From positions 170,264-210,634 of the forward strand of contig NZ_JYOA01000007.1 in the NCBI RefSeq assembly GCF_000955805.1: a DNA stretch of 40,371 bases. Direction: 5' to 3'. The notes under the pieces are model-generated. The model did not search any database, was not told the origin of the DNA, and saw nothing but the letters and a program-made list of their open reading frames with translations. The position numbers and the translations under genes are program-made. This stretch comes from Pseudomonas sp. 21. Lineage in GTDB: Bacteria > Pseudomonadota > Gammaproteobacteria > Pseudomonadales > Pseudomonadaceae. Shown piece after piece: positions 1-9,092 of the stretch (the first letter of the stretch is position 1; the number at the start of each line of letters is the position of its first letter).

Positions 1-37
1 CATGCCCGCGATCGCGCGCACGGCGCGCTCCTACAAA
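1..37. repeat. Partial REP-type palindrome at the window edge
   Basis: The first bases carry CATGCCCGCG and end in GCGCGCTCCTACA. This is the right half of a REP-like palindrome of the 'TGTAGGAGCG ... CGCTCCTACA' family seen elsewhere in the window. The left half of an element of the same family is at the far right edge of the window (40352-40371). Confidence 0.7.
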
Positions 38-67
38 AAGTCCAGGCGCACGCGGCAAAGAACCGCC

Positions 68-94
68 TTCAGTTTCTCAAACTCCCGCCGATAG
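68..94 (+). promoter_or_regulatory. Candidate FliA (sigma-28) promoter of the chemoreceptor gene
   Basis: TTCAGTTT (68-75), an 11-nt spacer, then GCCGATAG (87-94). The known sigma-28 consensus is TAAAGTTT-N11-GCCGATAA, so this matches 6 of 8 and 7 of 8 bases with exact spacing. Transcription would start near position 100 and leave a leader of about 105 nt before the chemoreceptor ATG at 205. FliA control of chemoreceptor genes is common in flagellated bacteria; its use here is inferred. Confidence 0.65.
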
Positions 95-204
95 CCTCTG
101 ACGCACGAAGATGCGTCCCGACAATTCCGCCTCGCCTCCGATCTTTTGTTGTTGCCTGCCACGGGTCGTCGATCCCGTGGCGACGCCTGCCTGGAGTTTT
201 CGAC

Positions 205-2151
205 ATGTACGATTGGCTAGTAGTACAGCTGGGGCGCCTGAACGTCAGCCTGAAGCTGGTGGTGGGCTTCGGCATCCTCCTCTTCCTCACCCTGCTGGTG
301 CTGCTCAGCGGCCTGCACAGCCTGGACAACCAGGCCGGGCGCGGCGAGCAGATGGCGACCATCACCGAACTCAACGACCTCAGCCAGCAGGCCAACCTCG
401 CCCGCCTGCAGTTCGAACTGGGCGGTGATCGCAGCCAGGCCGAGCGCGTCGAGCAGCACAGCACGAAGATGCTGGAGCTGATCGAGCAGCGCCTGAAGGG
501 CAGCGATATCGATGCCCGCCAGCTGGAGGCCGCGCGCCAGGCCGTCAGCCAATACCGCGAAGCTTTCAGCGCCCTCACCCGCGCGGTGGACCAGCGCACC
601 CAGGCCCGTGGCACCCTGGTGGGCAGCGCACAGAGCGCCCTGCAGGCCTTCGAGACACTGGACAAGCAACTCTTCGAGCTGCTCGCCGAACAACCCGGCG
701 ACGCCCAGCTGCTGCATGGCGCGCAGGCCGTCGGCCAACTGCACCAGCAACTGCTGGTGGTGCGCTACCAGGTGCGCGGCTACGTCTTCGAGCAATCCGC
801 GAGCGCCGAACAGGCCGCGTTCGCCGCCTTCGACAAGCTGCGCGACACCGGCACAGCCCTGCAGAGCCAGTTGCCGGCCATCGCCGCCGAAGGCCTGAGC
901 GCTGCGCTCAAGGACCTGCAGGACTACCGCAGCGGCATCGAACACTTCCGCGACGGGGTGAACGCCACCCAGCAGGCACGCAAGGCCCTGGGCGGCGCCA
1001 GCGATGCACTGCTTGCCGCCGCCACCCACCTCTACGACGACACCCTGGCACGCAATGAGGCCGAGACCGCCGCCGCCAAGACTCGGCAGATCCTCATCGC
1101 CGTGCTCGCCCTGGCCTTTGGCTTCCTCTCCGGCTGGGCCATCAACCGCCAGATCGTCCGCCCGCTGCACGAGGCGCTGGAACTGGCCGAGCGTATCGCC
1201 CAGGGCGACCTGTCCCAGGGCCTGTCGCGCGACCTCAACCTGCAGCGCAGCGACGAGCTGGGCCAATTGCAGCGCGTGATGATGCGCATGCGCGAAAGCC
1301 TGGCGCAGCTGCTCGGCCACATCGGCGGCAGCGTCAGCCAACTGGCGACTGCCGCGGACGAACTCTCCGCCGTCACCGAGCAGACCCGCGCCGGGGTGAA
1401 CAGCCAGCGCGTGGAAACTGAGCAGGTCGCCAGCGCCATCCATGAAATGGCCGCTACCGTGCAGGAAGTCGCGCGCAACGCCGAGCAGGCCTCCGCCGCC
1501 GCGCAGCAGGCCGACCAGCAGGCGCGCCAGGGTGACCAGGTGGTGCGGGACGCGGTGAACCAGATCGACCGCCTGGCCATCGAAGTGGATCGCTCCGCCG
1601 AGGCCATGGCGCTGCTGCGCAAGGAAAGCGAAAAGATCGGCAGCGTGCTGGATGTGATCAAGTCGGTGGCCGAGCAGACCAACCTGCTGGCGCTCAACGC
1701 CGCGATCGAGGCCGCCCGTGCCGGCGAGGCCGGGCGTGGTTTCGCCGTGGTCGCCGACGAGGTGCGCGGCCTGGCGCAGCGCACGCAGTCTTCCACCGCC
1801 GAGATCGAAGGCCTGATTGCCGGCCTGCAACGCGGCGCCCAGGAAGCGGTGACGCGCATGGACGACAGCCGCCGCCTGACCGGCAGCTCGGTGGAACTCA
1901 CCCGGCGCGCCGGCGAGGCGTTGGGCGTGATCGCCCGCACCGTGGCCGACATCCAGGGCATGAACCTGCAGATCGCCTCCGCCGCCGAGGAACAGAGCAG
2001 CGTCGCCGAGGAGATCAACCGCAGCGTGGTGCAGGTGCGCGAGATCGCCGACCAGTCCGCCGCCGCCAGCGAGCAGACCGCCAGCTCCAGCACCGAGCTG
2101 GCGCGCCTGGGCAACGAGCTGCAACTGCAGGTGGGGCGCTTCCGCCTGTGA
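205..2151 (+). CDS. Methyl-accepting chemotaxis protein, probable HBM-type sensor
   Basis: This 648-residue transmembrane chemoreceptor is the sensor of a chemotaxis signalling array. TM1 is at about residues 14-36. A mostly helical periplasmic domain covers about 38-294, and its size (about 255 residues) fits a helical bimodular (HBM) sensor rather than a four-helix bundle or Cache domain. TM2 is at about 295-312, followed by a HAMP domain (about 313-365) and a long cytoplasmic coiled coil. The coil has the conserved hairpin tip that binds CheA/CheW around residues 490-525 ([20 protein letters not shown]). The C-terminus ends GRFRL, with no CheR/CheB-binding pentapeptide. The ATG at 205 is chosen because GGAG lies 8 nt upstream. 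A FliA-like promoter lies at 68-94. The ligand cannot be read from the sequence. The gene sits next to oprM, where P. aeruginosa has a helicase gene, so this neighbourhood is lineage-specific. Confidence 0.93.
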   Translation: MYDWLVVQLGRLNVSLKLVVGFGILLFLTLLVLLSGLHSLDNQAGRGEQMATITELNDLSQQANLARLQFELGGDRSQAERVEQHSTKMLELIEQRLKGSDIDARQLEAARQAVSQYREAFSALTRAVDQRTQARGTLVGSAQSALQAFETLDKQLFELLAEQPGDAQLLHGAQAVGQLHQQLLVVRYQVRGYVFEQSASAEQAAFAAFDKLRDTGTALQSQLPAIAAEGLSAALKDLQDYRSGIEHFRDGVNATQQARKALGGASDALLAAATHLYDDTLARNEAETAAAKTRQILIAVLALAFGFLSGWAINRQIVRPLHEALELAERIAQGDLSQGLSRDLNLQRSDELGQLQRVMMRMRESLAQLLGHIGGSVSQLATAADELSAVTEQTRAGVNSQRVETEQVASAIHEMAATVQEVARNAEQASAAAQQADQQARQGDQVVRDAVNQIDRLAIEVDRSAEAMALLRKESEKIGSVLDVIKSVAEQTNLLALNAAIEAARAGEAGRGFAVVADEVRGLAQRTQSSTAEIEGLIAGLQRGAQEAVTRMDDSRRLTGSSVELTRRAGEALGVIARTVADIQGMNLQIASAAEEQSSVAEEINRSVVQVREIADQSAAASEQTASSSTELARLGNELQLQVGRFRL

Positions 2152-2251
2152 GGCGCCCGTCGCTCGGCGCGCCCGCGCCGACCGACAACGGCAGGACAGT
2201 TGTCATGCGCATGGCGTAGGATCGGTCACTCGCCATATAGGGAGAGTGACC

Positions 2252-2680
2252 ATGCGCCCGCTGACCATCGACCTCGACGAACTCGCCTTCGCGCTCGACA
2301 CCCAGGGTATCGATCACTACCTCGATCTGTTCAGCGGCCAGGTGCTGCTGATTCCCGAAGAAGACCCCGATCCTGAACTGGCCGAACTGCTGCACCGCGA
2401 GCCGGAGCGCCTGCTGCCCATCGAACCGCTGAGCAGCGGCCAGTCGCTGGAGCTGATGCGCGAGTTCCTCCGCGAAGTGCCCGAGCCGCACGCCTACTCC
2501 GCCCTGGCCAACGCCATCGAGGGGCGCAAGCCGTTCAAGGCCTTCCGTCACGTGCTGATGGGTTATCCCGAATTGCTGCAGGCCTGGTACGTCTACCAGA
2601 GCGAGCGGCTGCGCGAGTGCGCGCTGGATTGGCTGGCGGACAACCATATCCAGCCGGCGACCCGCAGCGCGATGCTCTGA
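2252..2680 (+). CDS. UPF0158 family protein
   Basis: A 142-residue acidic cytoplasmic protein of unknown function. The arrangement fits the UPF0158 family: an N-terminal LDELAFAL stretch, a central acidic EEDPDPEL turn, a conserved FKAFRHVL block and a Trp-rich C-terminal helix ending in a WL motif. No catalytic motif is visible. The start is the ATG at 2252, preceded by AGGGAGAG at 7-nt spacing; an in-frame GTG two codons earlier would overlap this ribosome-binding site. The gene stands about 100 nt after the chemoreceptor gene with no clear terminator between, so read-through is possible. Its last 14 codons are duplicated downstream at 2774-2818. Confidence 0.8.
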   Translation: MRPLTIDLDELAFALDTQGIDHYLDLFSGQVLLIPEEDPDPELAELLHREPERLLPIEPLSSGQSLELMREFLREVPEPHAYSALANAIEGRKPFKAFRHVLMGYPELLQAWYVYQSERLRECALDWLADNHIQPATRSAML

Positions 2681-2718
2681 TCCGCAGGTTCGCGAGCAAG
2701 CTCGCTCCTACGAAGAGC
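2636..2718. repeat. Direct repeat, first copy (3' end of UPF0158 gene plus REP)
   Basis: This 83-bp unit spans the last 15 codons of the UPF0158 gene, its stop codon and the adjoining REP palindrome. It matches 2774-2856 without gaps at 74 of 83 positions, with a period of 138 bp. Confidence 0.9.
2688..2711. repeat. REP palindrome (GCGAGCAAGCTCGC core)
   Basis: A 24-bp sequence beginning GTTCGCGAGCAAGC and ending GCTCCTAC. It is identical to the copy at 14892-14915 and occurs inverted at 2873-2896 and 14945-14968. It is an intergenic REP-type element typical of Pseudomonas. Confidence 0.88.
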
Positions 2719-2773
2719 ACCCCGGCCCCAGCAGAGGCGCGAAACGCCGCAAACTCTCGCGCAACAATGTAGG

Positions 2774-2856
2774 GCGGATAACCAGATCCAGCCGGCAACG
2801 CGCAGCGCGATGCTTTGATCCGCAGGTTCAGGGGCAAGCTCGCTCCTACGTAGAGC
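2774..2856. repeat. Duplicated 3' end of the UPF0158 gene (gene remnant)
   Basis: This segment reads in frame as ADNQIQPATRSAML followed by a stop, against ADNHIQPATRSAML in the intact gene, and then continues into a REP copy (2826-2849). Of the five base differences inside the codons, four are synonymous. No start codon or upstream coding part is present, so it cannot be an independent gene. It looks like a remnant of a diverged allele or homologue left by REP-associated recombination. Confidence 0.85.
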
Positions 2857-2872
2857 GAGCATTCCGCACCCT

Positions 2873-2896
2873 GTAGGAGCGAGCTTGCTCGCGAAC
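2873..2896. repeat. REP palindrome, inverted copy
   Basis: Exact reverse complement of the 24-bp unit at 2688-2711 (starts GTAGGAGCGAGC, ends GCTCGCGAAC). With the preceding degenerate copy at 2826-2849 it makes a head-to-head REP pair. Confidence 0.88.
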
Positions 2897-2980
2897 TGCC
2901 CCCCACTCCGGCACAACAATGCAGGAGCGCCCCGCAGCATGCTTGCGACTCCTGGACCAGGCGTCGCCCTCACCGATAAC

Positions 2981-3004
2981 GTGGGAGCGGACTTCGTCCG
3001 CGAT
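2981..3004. repeat. REP palindrome of a second family
   Basis: GTGGGAGCGGAC followed by TTCGTCCGCGAT. The inner palindrome GCGGAC-TTC-GTCCGC covers 2987-3001. Its core differs from the GAGCAAGCTC REPs nearby. Confidence 0.8.
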
Positions 3005-3045
3005 CAGCCACGCCCACGCAGCAGCTCCTGCCCCGCCGCCCAGAC

Positions 3046-3075
3046 AAAAACGCCGCCCCGAAGGGCGGCGTTTTT
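3046..3075 (-). terminator. Rho-independent terminator after oprM
   Basis: A perfect stem CGCCGCCC/GGGCGGCG (3051-3058, 3063-3070) with a CGAA loop, flanked by A5 on one side and T5 on the other. It lies 9 nt past the oprM stop on the minus strand and could also act on plus-strand transcripts. Confidence 0.92.
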
Positions 3076-3083
3076 GTTTCCGA

Positions 3084-4541
3084 TCAGAACAATCGGCCTT
3101 CCGGCGCTTCGTTGGAGATCGGCTTGGCTTGCGCCGCCGTCGCCTGCCAGCCGCCGCCGAGGGCCTTGTACAGGTTGACCTCGCTGGTCAGCTGGTTGAG
3201 GCGGTCGGTGATCAGCTGCTGCTGGGCACTGAACAGCGAGCGCTGCGCGTCGAGCACGGTGAGGTAGTTATCCACACCGGTGCGGTAGCGCTTGTCGGCC
3301 AGGCGGTAGTATTCGCTGGTGGCGTCCACCAACGAGCGCTGCGCCTGCAATTGCTCGTTGAAGGTACCGCGCGCGGCGAGGCCGTCGGCGACCTCGGAGA
3401 AGGCCGTCTGGATGGCTTTCTCGTACTGCGCCACGTTGATGTCCTTCTGCACCTTGGCCAGGTCCAGGCTCGCCTGCAGGCTGCCGGCGTTGAAGATCGG
3501 CAAGGTGATCGAAGGCTTGAACAACCAGCTGCCGGAACCGCCGTCGAACAGGCCGGACAGGTCCGGGCTGAGGCTGCCGGCGTTGGCAGTCAGGCTGATG
3601 TTCGGGAAGAACGCCGCCCGCGCCGCGCCGATGTTGGCGTTGGCCGCCTTGAGCTGGTGCTCCGCCTGGAGGATGTCCGGGCGGCGCTGCAGCAGGTCGG
3701 AGGGCAGGCCCGCCGGGACAGTGGCCAGCAGCTCGTCGGACAGCTGGCGGCCCTGGGGCAGGTCGCCCGGCAGACCGGAGCCCAGCAGCAGGACCAGCGC
3801 GTTCTGGTCCTGCGCAACGAGACGGGTGTACTGCGCCAGGGTCGCCCGCGCGCTTTCCACCGAGGTCTGCGACTGGCGCAGGTCCAGGGCCGAGGCGACG
3901 CCGACTTCGTAGCTGCGCTTGGTCAGGTCGTAGCTCTTCTGGTAGGTGCCCAGGGTGTTGCGGGTCAGCTCCAGTTGGGCCTGGTCGGCGCGCAGCGTCA
4001 GGTAGGCGTTGGCGACGTTGGCCACCAGGCTGGTCTGGGTGCTGCGACGGGCTTCTTCGCTGGCGAAGTAGGTTTCCAGCGCCTGGTCACGCAGGGCGCG
4101 CAGGCGGCCGAACAGGTCGAGTTCCCAGGAGGTAACGCCCAGGGTGGCGCCGTACTGGCTACTGATCATCGAGCTGCCGGTGGTCGACAGGTCGGCCGGC
4201 AGGCGCTGGCGCGAGCCGGTGATGCCGGCGTCCACCGCCGGGAACAGGTCGGCCCGCTGGATGCGGTATTGCGCCCGGTAGGCTTCGATGTTCAGCGCGG
4301 CAACGCGCAGGTCACGGTTGTTTTCCAGCGACACTTCGACCAGTCGCTGCAGTTGCGGGTCCTTGAAGAACTCGCGCCAGCCGATGTCAGCGCCGGCAGT
4401 AGCCGGCTGCCCCGCATCGTAGGCTTCTCCCTGCGGATAAGCCGCGGCCACGGGCGCCTCTGGGCGCTCGTAGTCGGGGATCAGCGAGCAGCCGGACAAC
4501 ACGCCGGCTGCTATGGCAAGGGACAGTAAGGACTTTCTCAT
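3084..4541 (-). CDS. oprM: Outer-membrane efflux channel OprM
   Basis: The outer-membrane exit duct of the MexAB-OprM multidrug pump: a trimeric TolC-like beta barrel with a long periplasmic alpha-barrel. The 485-residue product begins with a lipoprotein signal whose lipobox LSGC places the acylated cysteine at residue 18. The rest shows the two repeated outer-membrane-efflux-protein halves, with long Ala/Gln-rich helices and repeated LDLxRR-type motifs. Length equals that of P. aeruginosa OprM. The ATG at 4541 lies only 1 nt beyond the mexB stop, with its GAGAAGGGG ribosome site inside the end of mexB, so translation is coupled. It is the last gene of the operon, before the terminator at 3046-3075. 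Confidence 0.97.
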   Translation of the reverse strand: MRKSLLSLAIAAGVLSGCSLIPDYERPEAPVAAAYPQGEAYDAGQPATAGADIGWREFFKDPQLQRLVEVSLENNRDLRVAALNIEAYRAQYRIQRADLFPAVDAGITGSRQRLPADLSTTGSSMISSQYGATLGVTSWELDLFGRLRALRDQALETYFASEEARRSTQTSLVANVANAYLTLRADQAQLELTRNTLGTYQKSYDLTKRSYEVGVASALDLRQSQTSVESARATLAQYTRLVAQDQNALVLLLGSGLPGDLPQGRQLSDELLATVPAGLPSDLLQRRPDILQAEHQLKAANANIGAARAAFFPNISLTANAGSLSPDLSGLFDGGSGSWLFKPSITLPIFNAGSLQASLDLAKVQKDINVAQYEKAIQTAFSEVADGLAARGTFNEQLQAQRSLVDATSEYYRLADKRYRTGVDNYLTVLDAQRSLFSAQQQLITDRLNQLTSEVNLYKALGGGWQATAAQAKPISNEAPEGRLF

Positions 4542-4542
4542 A

Positions 4543-7500
4543 TCAATGCCCCTTCTCGGTGGATTCCTGTTCCTTGGACGCCGAGTCCTTGAACAGGGTA
4601 CTGACCACCACGTAGAACAACGGCACCCAGAAGATCGCGAGGATGGTCGCGGTGACCATGCCGCCGATCACGCCGGTACCGATCGCATGCTGGCTGCCGG
4701 AGCCGGCGCCGGTGGAGATCGCCAGCGGCACCACGCCGAGGATGAACGCCAGGGAGGTCATGACGATCGGACGCAGACGCATCCGGCAGGCCTCGATGGC
4801 CGCCTCGACGATGCCCTTGCCCTGCTCGTGCAGTTCCTTGGCGAACTCGACGATCAGGATCGCGTTCTTCGCCGACAGGCCGATGGTCGTCAACAGACCC
4901 ACCTGGAAGAACACGTCGTTGGACAGACCGCGCATGGACGTCGCCAGCAGCGCACCGATGACGCCCAGCGGCACCACCAGCATCACCGAGAACGGAATCG
5001 ACCAGCTCTCGTACAGCGCCGCCAGGCAGAGGAACACCACGATCAGCGACAGGGCGTAGAGCGCAGGGGCCTGCGAGCCGGACAGGCGTTCCTCGTAGGA
5101 CAGACCGGTCCAGGCATAGCCGACGCCCTTGGGCAGTTGCTTGACGATCTCCTCGACCGCCGCCATGGCTTCACCGGTGGAGCGGCCAGGAGCCGGTTCA
5201 CCGAGGACTTCCATGGCCGGCACGCCGTTGTAGCGCGCCAGTTTCGGCGACCCATAGCTCCACTCGCCGGTGGCGAAGGCACTGAACGGCACCATCTCGC
5301 CGGTGCTGTTGCGCACGTACCACTTGTCCAGGTCTTCCGGGCTCATCCGCGCATTCGGGCGGCCTTGCAGGTAGACCTTCTTCACCCGACCACGGTCGAT
5401 GAAGTCGTTGACGTAGTTCGAACCCCAGGCGATGGAGATGGTGCTGTTGATGTCCGCCAGCGAGACGCCCAGCGCACTGGCCTTCTCGTCGTCGATCAGC
5501 AGCTTGTACTGCGGTTCGTCGTTCAGGCCGTTGGGACGCACGCGCTGCAGTACCGGGTTCTGGGAAGCCAGGCCGAGGAACTGGTTACGCGCCTGCATCA
5601 GCACTTCGTGGCCAACGCCGGCCTGGTCCTGGAGGAAGATGTCGAAGCCCACGGCGTTACCCAATTCGAGTACCGCCGGCGGGGCGAAGGCGAACACCAT
5701 CGCGTCCTTGAAGCTGAAGAAGTGCTGCTGCGCGCGCTGGGCCAGCGCGAACACGCTGTTCTCCGCGCCCGGACGCTCTTCCCAGGGCTTGAGCATGATG
5801 AACGCCATGCCCGAGCTCTGGCCGCGGCCGGCGAAGTTGAAGCCGGTCACGGTGAACACCGAGGCCACCGAGCTGCTTTCCTTGTCCAGCAGGTACTCGC
5901 GCATGGAGTCCACCACCACCTGGGTGCGCTCGGCGGACGAACCGGCCGGGGTCTGCACCTGGGCGAACAGCACGCCCTGGTCCTCGTCGGGAAGGAACGC
6001 GGTGGGGATGCGGGTGAACAGGAAGACCATGCCGCCGAGGATCATCACGTACATCAGCAGGTACGGCACGCGGTGCTTGAGGATCGAGGTGACGCCGCGC
6101 TCGTAGCCGTGGGTGGTGGAGAGGAACGCACGGTTGAACCAGCCGAAGAAGCCGCGCTTGTGTTCGCCGTGGTCGCCCTTCTCGATGGGCTTGAGCATGG
6201 TGGCGCAGAGCGCCGGGGTCAGCACCAGGGCCACCAGCACCGACAGGGCCATGGCCGAGACGATGGTGATGGAGAACTGGCGGTAGATCACCCCGGTGGA
6301 GCCACCGAAGAAGGCCATCGGCAGGAACACCGCCGAGAGCACCAGGGCGATACCCACCAGCGCCCCCTGGATCTGGCCCATGGACTTGCGCGCCGCCTCG
6401 CGGGGCGACAGGCCTTCCTCGGCCATCACCCGCTCGACGTTTTCCACCACCACGATGGCGTCGTCCACCAGCAGGCCGATCGCCAGCACCATGCCGAACA
6501 TGGTCAGGGTGTTGATCGAGAAGCCGAAGGCGGCGAGTACGCCGAAGGTGCCCAGCAGGACCACCGGCACGGCGATCGTCGGGATCAGCGTGGCGCGGAA
6601 GTTCTGCAGGAACAGGTACATCACCAGGAACACCAGCAGGATCGCTTCGCCCAGGGTCTTCACTACCTCATGGATGGAGGCGGAGACGACCGGGGTGGTG
6701 TCGTACGGGTAGACGATCTTCATGCCCTGCGGGAAGAACGGCTCCAGCGTGGCCAGGGTGGCGCGGATCGACTTGGCGGTGTCCAGCGCGTTGGCGCCGG
6801 TCGCCAGCTTGATCGCGATACCCGAGGCCGGCTTGCCGTTGAACTGGGCGTTGATGCTGTAGTCCTGGCCGCCCAGGGCCACGTCGGCGACGTCCTTCAG
6901 GCGAACCTGGGAGCCGTCGGCGTTGACCTTGAGCAGGATGTCCTTGAACTGCTCGGCACTCTGCAGGCGGGTCTTGCCGATGATGGTGGCGTTGAGCTGC
7001 TGGCCCTTGACCGCCGGCAGGCCGCCCAGCTGGCCGGAGGATATCTGCACGTTCTGCGCCTGGATCGCCGTCTTCACATCGCCCGGGGTCATCTGGAAGC
7101 TGTTGAGCTTCGCCGGGTCCAGCCAGATGCGCATGGCGTACTGCGAACCGAACACCTGGAAGTCGCCCACGCCAGCAGTCCGCGACAGCGGGTCCTGGAT
7201 GTTGGAGACGATGTAGTTCGACAGGTCTTCCTTGGTCATGCTGCCGTCTTCGGAGACGACGCCGACCACCATCAGGAAGTTCTTCACCGCCTTGGTCACG
7301 CGGATGCCCTGCTGCTGCACTTCCTGCGGCAGGAGCGGCGTGGCCAGCTGCAGCTTGTTCTGCACCTGGACCTGGGCGATGTCAGGGCTGGTGCCCTGGT
7401 CGAAGGTCACGGTGATGGTCATGCTGCCGTCGGAGTTGGACTCCGAGGAGATGTAGCGCAGATGGTCGAGACCGTTCATCTGCTGCTCGATCACCTGCAC

Positions 7501-7683
7501 CACGGTGTCCTGCACCGTCTCGGCGGAGGCGCCCGGGTAGCTCACCTGGATGGCGATGGCCGGCGGCGCAATGGCCGGGTACTGGTTCACCGGCAACTTG
7601 AGGATCGACAGACCGCCCGCCAGCATGATCACCAGGGCGATCACCCAGGCGAAGATGGGCCGGTCAATGAAAAACTTCGACAT
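4543..7683 (-). CDS. mexB: RND multidrug efflux transporter MexB
   Basis: The proton-driven inner-membrane transporter of the MexAB-OprM pump, exporting beta-lactams, quinolones, dyes and other amphiphiles as a rotating trimer. The 1046 residues equal the family length. It has the RND topology of 12 membrane helices and two large periplasmic loops. The proton-relay residues fall exactly where expected: Asp407 and Asp408 in TM4 ([16 protein letters not shown]), Lys939 in TM10 ([12 protein letters not shown]) and Thr976 in TM11. The ATG at 7683 is preceded by AAGGGGA. It starts 15 nt after the mexA stop and ends 1 nt before oprM. No damage to the frame is visible, so the pump should be functional. 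Confidence 0.98.
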   Translation of the reverse strand: MSKFFIDRPIFAWVIALVIMLAGGLSILKLPVNQYPAIAPPAIAIQVSYPGASAETVQDTVVQVIEQQMNGLDHLRYISSESNSDGSMTITVTFDQGTSPDIAQVQVQNKLQLATPLLPQEVQQQGIRVTKAVKNFLMVVGVVSEDGSMTKEDLSNYIVSNIQDPLSRTAGVGDFQVFGSQYAMRIWLDPAKLNSFQMTPGDVKTAIQAQNVQISSGQLGGLPAVKGQQLNATIIGKTRLQSAEQFKDILLKVNADGSQVRLKDVADVALGGQDYSINAQFNGKPASGIAIKLATGANALDTAKSIRATLATLEPFFPQGMKIVYPYDTTPVVSASIHEVVKTLGEAILLVFLVMYLFLQNFRATLIPTIAVPVVLLGTFGVLAAFGFSINTLTMFGMVLAIGLLVDDAIVVVENVERVMAEEGLSPREAARKSMGQIQGALVGIALVLSAVFLPMAFFGGSTGVIYRQFSITIVSAMALSVLVALVLTPALCATMLKPIEKGDHGEHKRGFFGWFNRAFLSTTHGYERGVTSILKHRVPYLLMYVMILGGMVFLFTRIPTAFLPDEDQGVLFAQVQTPAGSSAERTQVVVDSMREYLLDKESSSVASVFTVTGFNFAGRGQSSGMAFIMLKPWEERPGAENSVFALAQRAQQHFFSFKDAMVFAFAPPAVLELGNAVGFDIFLQDQAGVGHEVLMQARNQFLGLASQNPVLQRVRPNGLNDEPQYKLLIDDEKASALGVSLADINSTISIAWGSNYVNDFIDRGRVKKVYLQGRPNARMSPEDLDKWYVRNSTGEMVPFSAFATGEWSYGSPKLARYNGVPAMEVLGEPAPGRSTGEAMAAVEEIVKQLPKGVGYAWTGLSYEERLSGSQAPALYALSLIVVFLCLAALYESWSIPFSVMLVVPLGVIGALLATSMRGLSNDVFFQVGLLTTIGLSAKNAILIVEFAKELHEQGKGIVEAAIEACRMRLRPIVMTSLAFILGVVPLAISTGAGSGSQHAIGTGVIGGMVTATILAIFWVPLFYVVVSTLFKDSASKEQESTEKGH

Positions 7684-7698
7684 TACGAATCCCCTTGA

Positions 7699-8856
7699 TT
7701 AACCCTGCTTGGCCGGTTGAGCGGCGGCGGGCTTGTCGGCGGCACCAGCGGTGGGCGCCACGTTCTTCGCGGGTACGGCCTTGGCCTGGGCGCCCGGCTG
7801 GACGTACTGCAGGCCTTCGGTGATCAGGCGGTCGCCGGGCTTGAGGCCATCGCTGACCAGCCAGTAGGCACCGACGGTGCGGTCGGTCTTGAGGGTGCGC
7901 AGCTCGACCTTGTCCTCGCCGTTGAGCACCAGCGCGGTCGCCATGCCACGGAAGTCGCGGGTCACGCCCTGTTGCGGCGCCAGGATGGCCTGCTTCTTGA
8001 TGCCCTCTTCCAGCTGCGCATGGACGAACATGCCCGGCAGCAGCTCCTTGTTCGGGTTGGGGAAAATGGCGCGCACGGTCACCGAGCCGGTGCCCTGGTC
8101 AACCGAAACCTCGGAGAACTCCAGCTTGCCCTCGACGGGGTATTCGGAGCCGTCTTCCAGGTACAGCTTGACCTTGGCGGCGTTGTCGCCGGCCTTCTCC
8201 AGCTGCCCGGCGGCCAGCTCGCGGCGCAGGCGGATCAGCGAAGTGGAGGACTGGGTGACGTCGACGTAGATCGGGTCCAACTGCTGCACGGTGGCCAGCG
8301 CAGTGCTCTGGCCGTTCTGCACCAGGGCGCCTTCGGTCACGCTGGAGCGGCCGATGCGGCCGGAGATCGGCGAATAGACCTTGGTGTAGCGCACGTTGAT
8401 CTGCGCGCTGTCGACGGTGGCCTTGGCCTGCAGGTAGGCGGCCTGGGCGTCGGCGTACTGCTGCTTGCTCACCGCCTCGTCCTTGACCAGTTCCTTGTAG
8501 CGCTCGGCCTGCTGCTGGGTGGATACCAGGTTGGCCTGGGCGCTCTGCAGCGTCGCCTGATAGGTGGCCGGGTCGATCTGGTACAGCTGCTGGCCTTCCT
8601 TGACGTCACTGCCTTCCTTGAACAGGCGCTTGAGGATGATGCCGTTCACCTGCGGGCGAACTTCGGCAATGCGATACGCGGTAGTACGGCCCGGCAGTTC
8701 GGTGCTCAGGGTGACTTCCTGCGGCTGCAGGGTCACTACACCGACCTCGGGGATCTGCTTCTCCTGCGGGGCCTGGGCTTTGTCGCAGCCGGCAAGAGTG
8801 GCCATGGCGACGAGCAGGGCCGGGACCAGGGCGCGCATGGCTGGCTTTCGTTGCAT
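7699..8856 (-). CDS. mexA: Efflux periplasmic adaptor lipoprotein MexA
   Basis: The membrane-fusion protein linking MexB to OprM. The start is the ATG at 8856, giving MQRKPAM; it has GAGGA 7 nt upstream and gives 385 residues, close to the 383 of P. aeruginosa MexA. The upstream in-frame ATG at 8922 lies inside the proximal promoter and is rejected. The lipobox LAGC puts the acylated cysteine at residue 24. After it come the beta-barrel/lipoyl segments (RPQVNGIILKRLFKEGSDVK), a coiled-coil hairpin (about residues 100-165) and the closing lipoyl half (YSPISGRIGRSSVTEGALV). The C-terminal tail is Ala/Lys/Pro-rich. It is the first gene of the operon, divergent from mexR, with two candidate promoters upstream. 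Confidence 0.96.
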   Translation of the reverse strand: MQRKPAMRALVPALLVAMATLAGCDKAQAPQEKQIPEVGVVTLQPQEVTLSTELPGRTTAYRIAEVRPQVNGIILKRLFKEGSDVKEGQQLYQIDPATYQATLQSAQANLVSTQQQAERYKELVKDEAVSKQQYADAQAAYLQAKATVDSAQINVRYTKVYSPISGRIGRSSVTEGALVQNGQSTALATVQQLDPIYVDVTQSSTSLIRLRRELAAGQLEKAGDNAAKVKLYLEDGSEYPVEGKLEFSEVSVDQGTGSVTVRAIFPNPNKELLPGMFVHAQLEEGIKKQAILAPQQGVTRDFRGMATALVLNGEDKVELRTLKTDRTVGAYWLVSDGLKPGDRLITEGLQYVQPGAQAKAVPAKNVAPTAGAADKPAAAQPAKQG

Positions 8857-8921
8857 ATCGTTGTCCTCGTGAGCAAAGCATCCGGTTTGGCTGTGGGCTT
8901 GCCGGTCCGGAAAAGCTGGCA

Positions 8922-8951
8922 AAAATACTTACATTCAGCCCTGTTTGTAAA
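8922..8951 (-). promoter_or_regulatory. Candidate proximal promoter of mexAB-oprM
   Basis: Read on the minus strand: TTTACA (8951-8946), an 18-nt spacer, TATTTT (8927-8922). Transcription would begin near 8915, giving a leader of about 60 nt to the mexA ATG. In P. aeruginosa a MexR-independent proximal mexAB promoter controlled by NalD is known; this position corresponds to it by inference. Confidence 0.55.
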
Positions 8952-8967
8952 CGTCCGAAAGCCCTGA

Positions 8968-9020
8968 GGGAAACCTACTGAAACGTTTTAGCCAATGGCC
9001 GATGTCGCAGTAGGTTTCCC
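8968..9020. promoter_or_regulatory. Perfect 13-bp inverted repeat upstream of the proximal mexA promoter
   Basis: GGGAAACCTACTG (8968-8980) and its exact complement CAGTAGGTTTCCC (9008-9020) are separated by 27 nt. The spacer itself contains the 8-bp palindrome AAACGTTT (8981-8988). It lies between the two candidate mexA promoters, so it could be a regulator site for the proximal promoter or a long stem in the transcript from the distal promoter. Confidence 0.6.
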
Positions 9021-9046
9021 GCAAGGCAGTCGCGGCGACGAACAAA

Positions 9047-9061
9047 GTTGATAACATCAAC
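9047..9061. promoter_or_regulatory. MexR operator, mexA-side site
   Basis: GTTGA-TAACA-TCAAC, a perfect inverted repeat of the GTTGA half-site known for MexR. Its centre is 32 bp (about three helical turns) from that of the second site, so both should present the same face of the DNA. Confidence 0.88.
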
Positions 9062-9077
9062 TAAAATACGAAAAAAT
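9049..9077 (+). promoter_or_regulatory. mexR: Candidate mexR promoter
   Basis: TTGATA (9049-9054), a 17-nt spacer, AAAAAT (9072-9077). The -35 element lies inside the first MexR operator and the -10 element abuts the second, which fits autorepression. The -10 match is moderate (4 of 6). Confidence 0.45.
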
Positions 9078-9092
9078 GGTTGAGCTGATCAA
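9063..9092 (-). promoter_or_regulatory. Candidate distal, MexR-repressed mexA promoter
   Basis: On the minus strand: TTGATC (9092-9087), an 18-nt spacer, TATTTT (9068-9063). The -35 hexamer overlaps the second MexR operator and the start site would fall in or near the first, so bound MexR would exclude polymerase. Confidence 0.55.

Larger units (their letters stand above)
2681..3045. other. Repeat-rich intergenic region without a gene
   Basis: About 400 nt separate the UPF0158 stop from the oprM stop (genes convergent). I see no credible gene. In order it holds a REP palindrome (2688-2711), a duplicated gene end (2774-2818) with its own REP (2826-2849), an inverted REP (2873-2896), a second-family REP (2981-3004) and the oprM terminator (3046-3075). 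A GTAGGGCGGATAAC sequence at 2769-2782 resembles the arms of the palindromic element at 37534-37663 and forms the left junction of the duplicated segment. Confidence 0.8.

Noticed and set aside
4513..7698. A very long open frame on the plus strand opposite mexB
   Set aside because: It is the antisense of a complete, motif-verified mexB. High GC with G/C third positions keeps the opposite frame free of stops. The product is His/Arg/Gln-rich and has no ribosome site or recognisable domain.
8857..8922. Upstream in-frame ATG for mexA
   Set aside because: The extension would precede the lipoprotein signal peptide and overlap the proximal promoter. The ATG at 8856 has a GAGGA ribosome site and the conserved MQR start.
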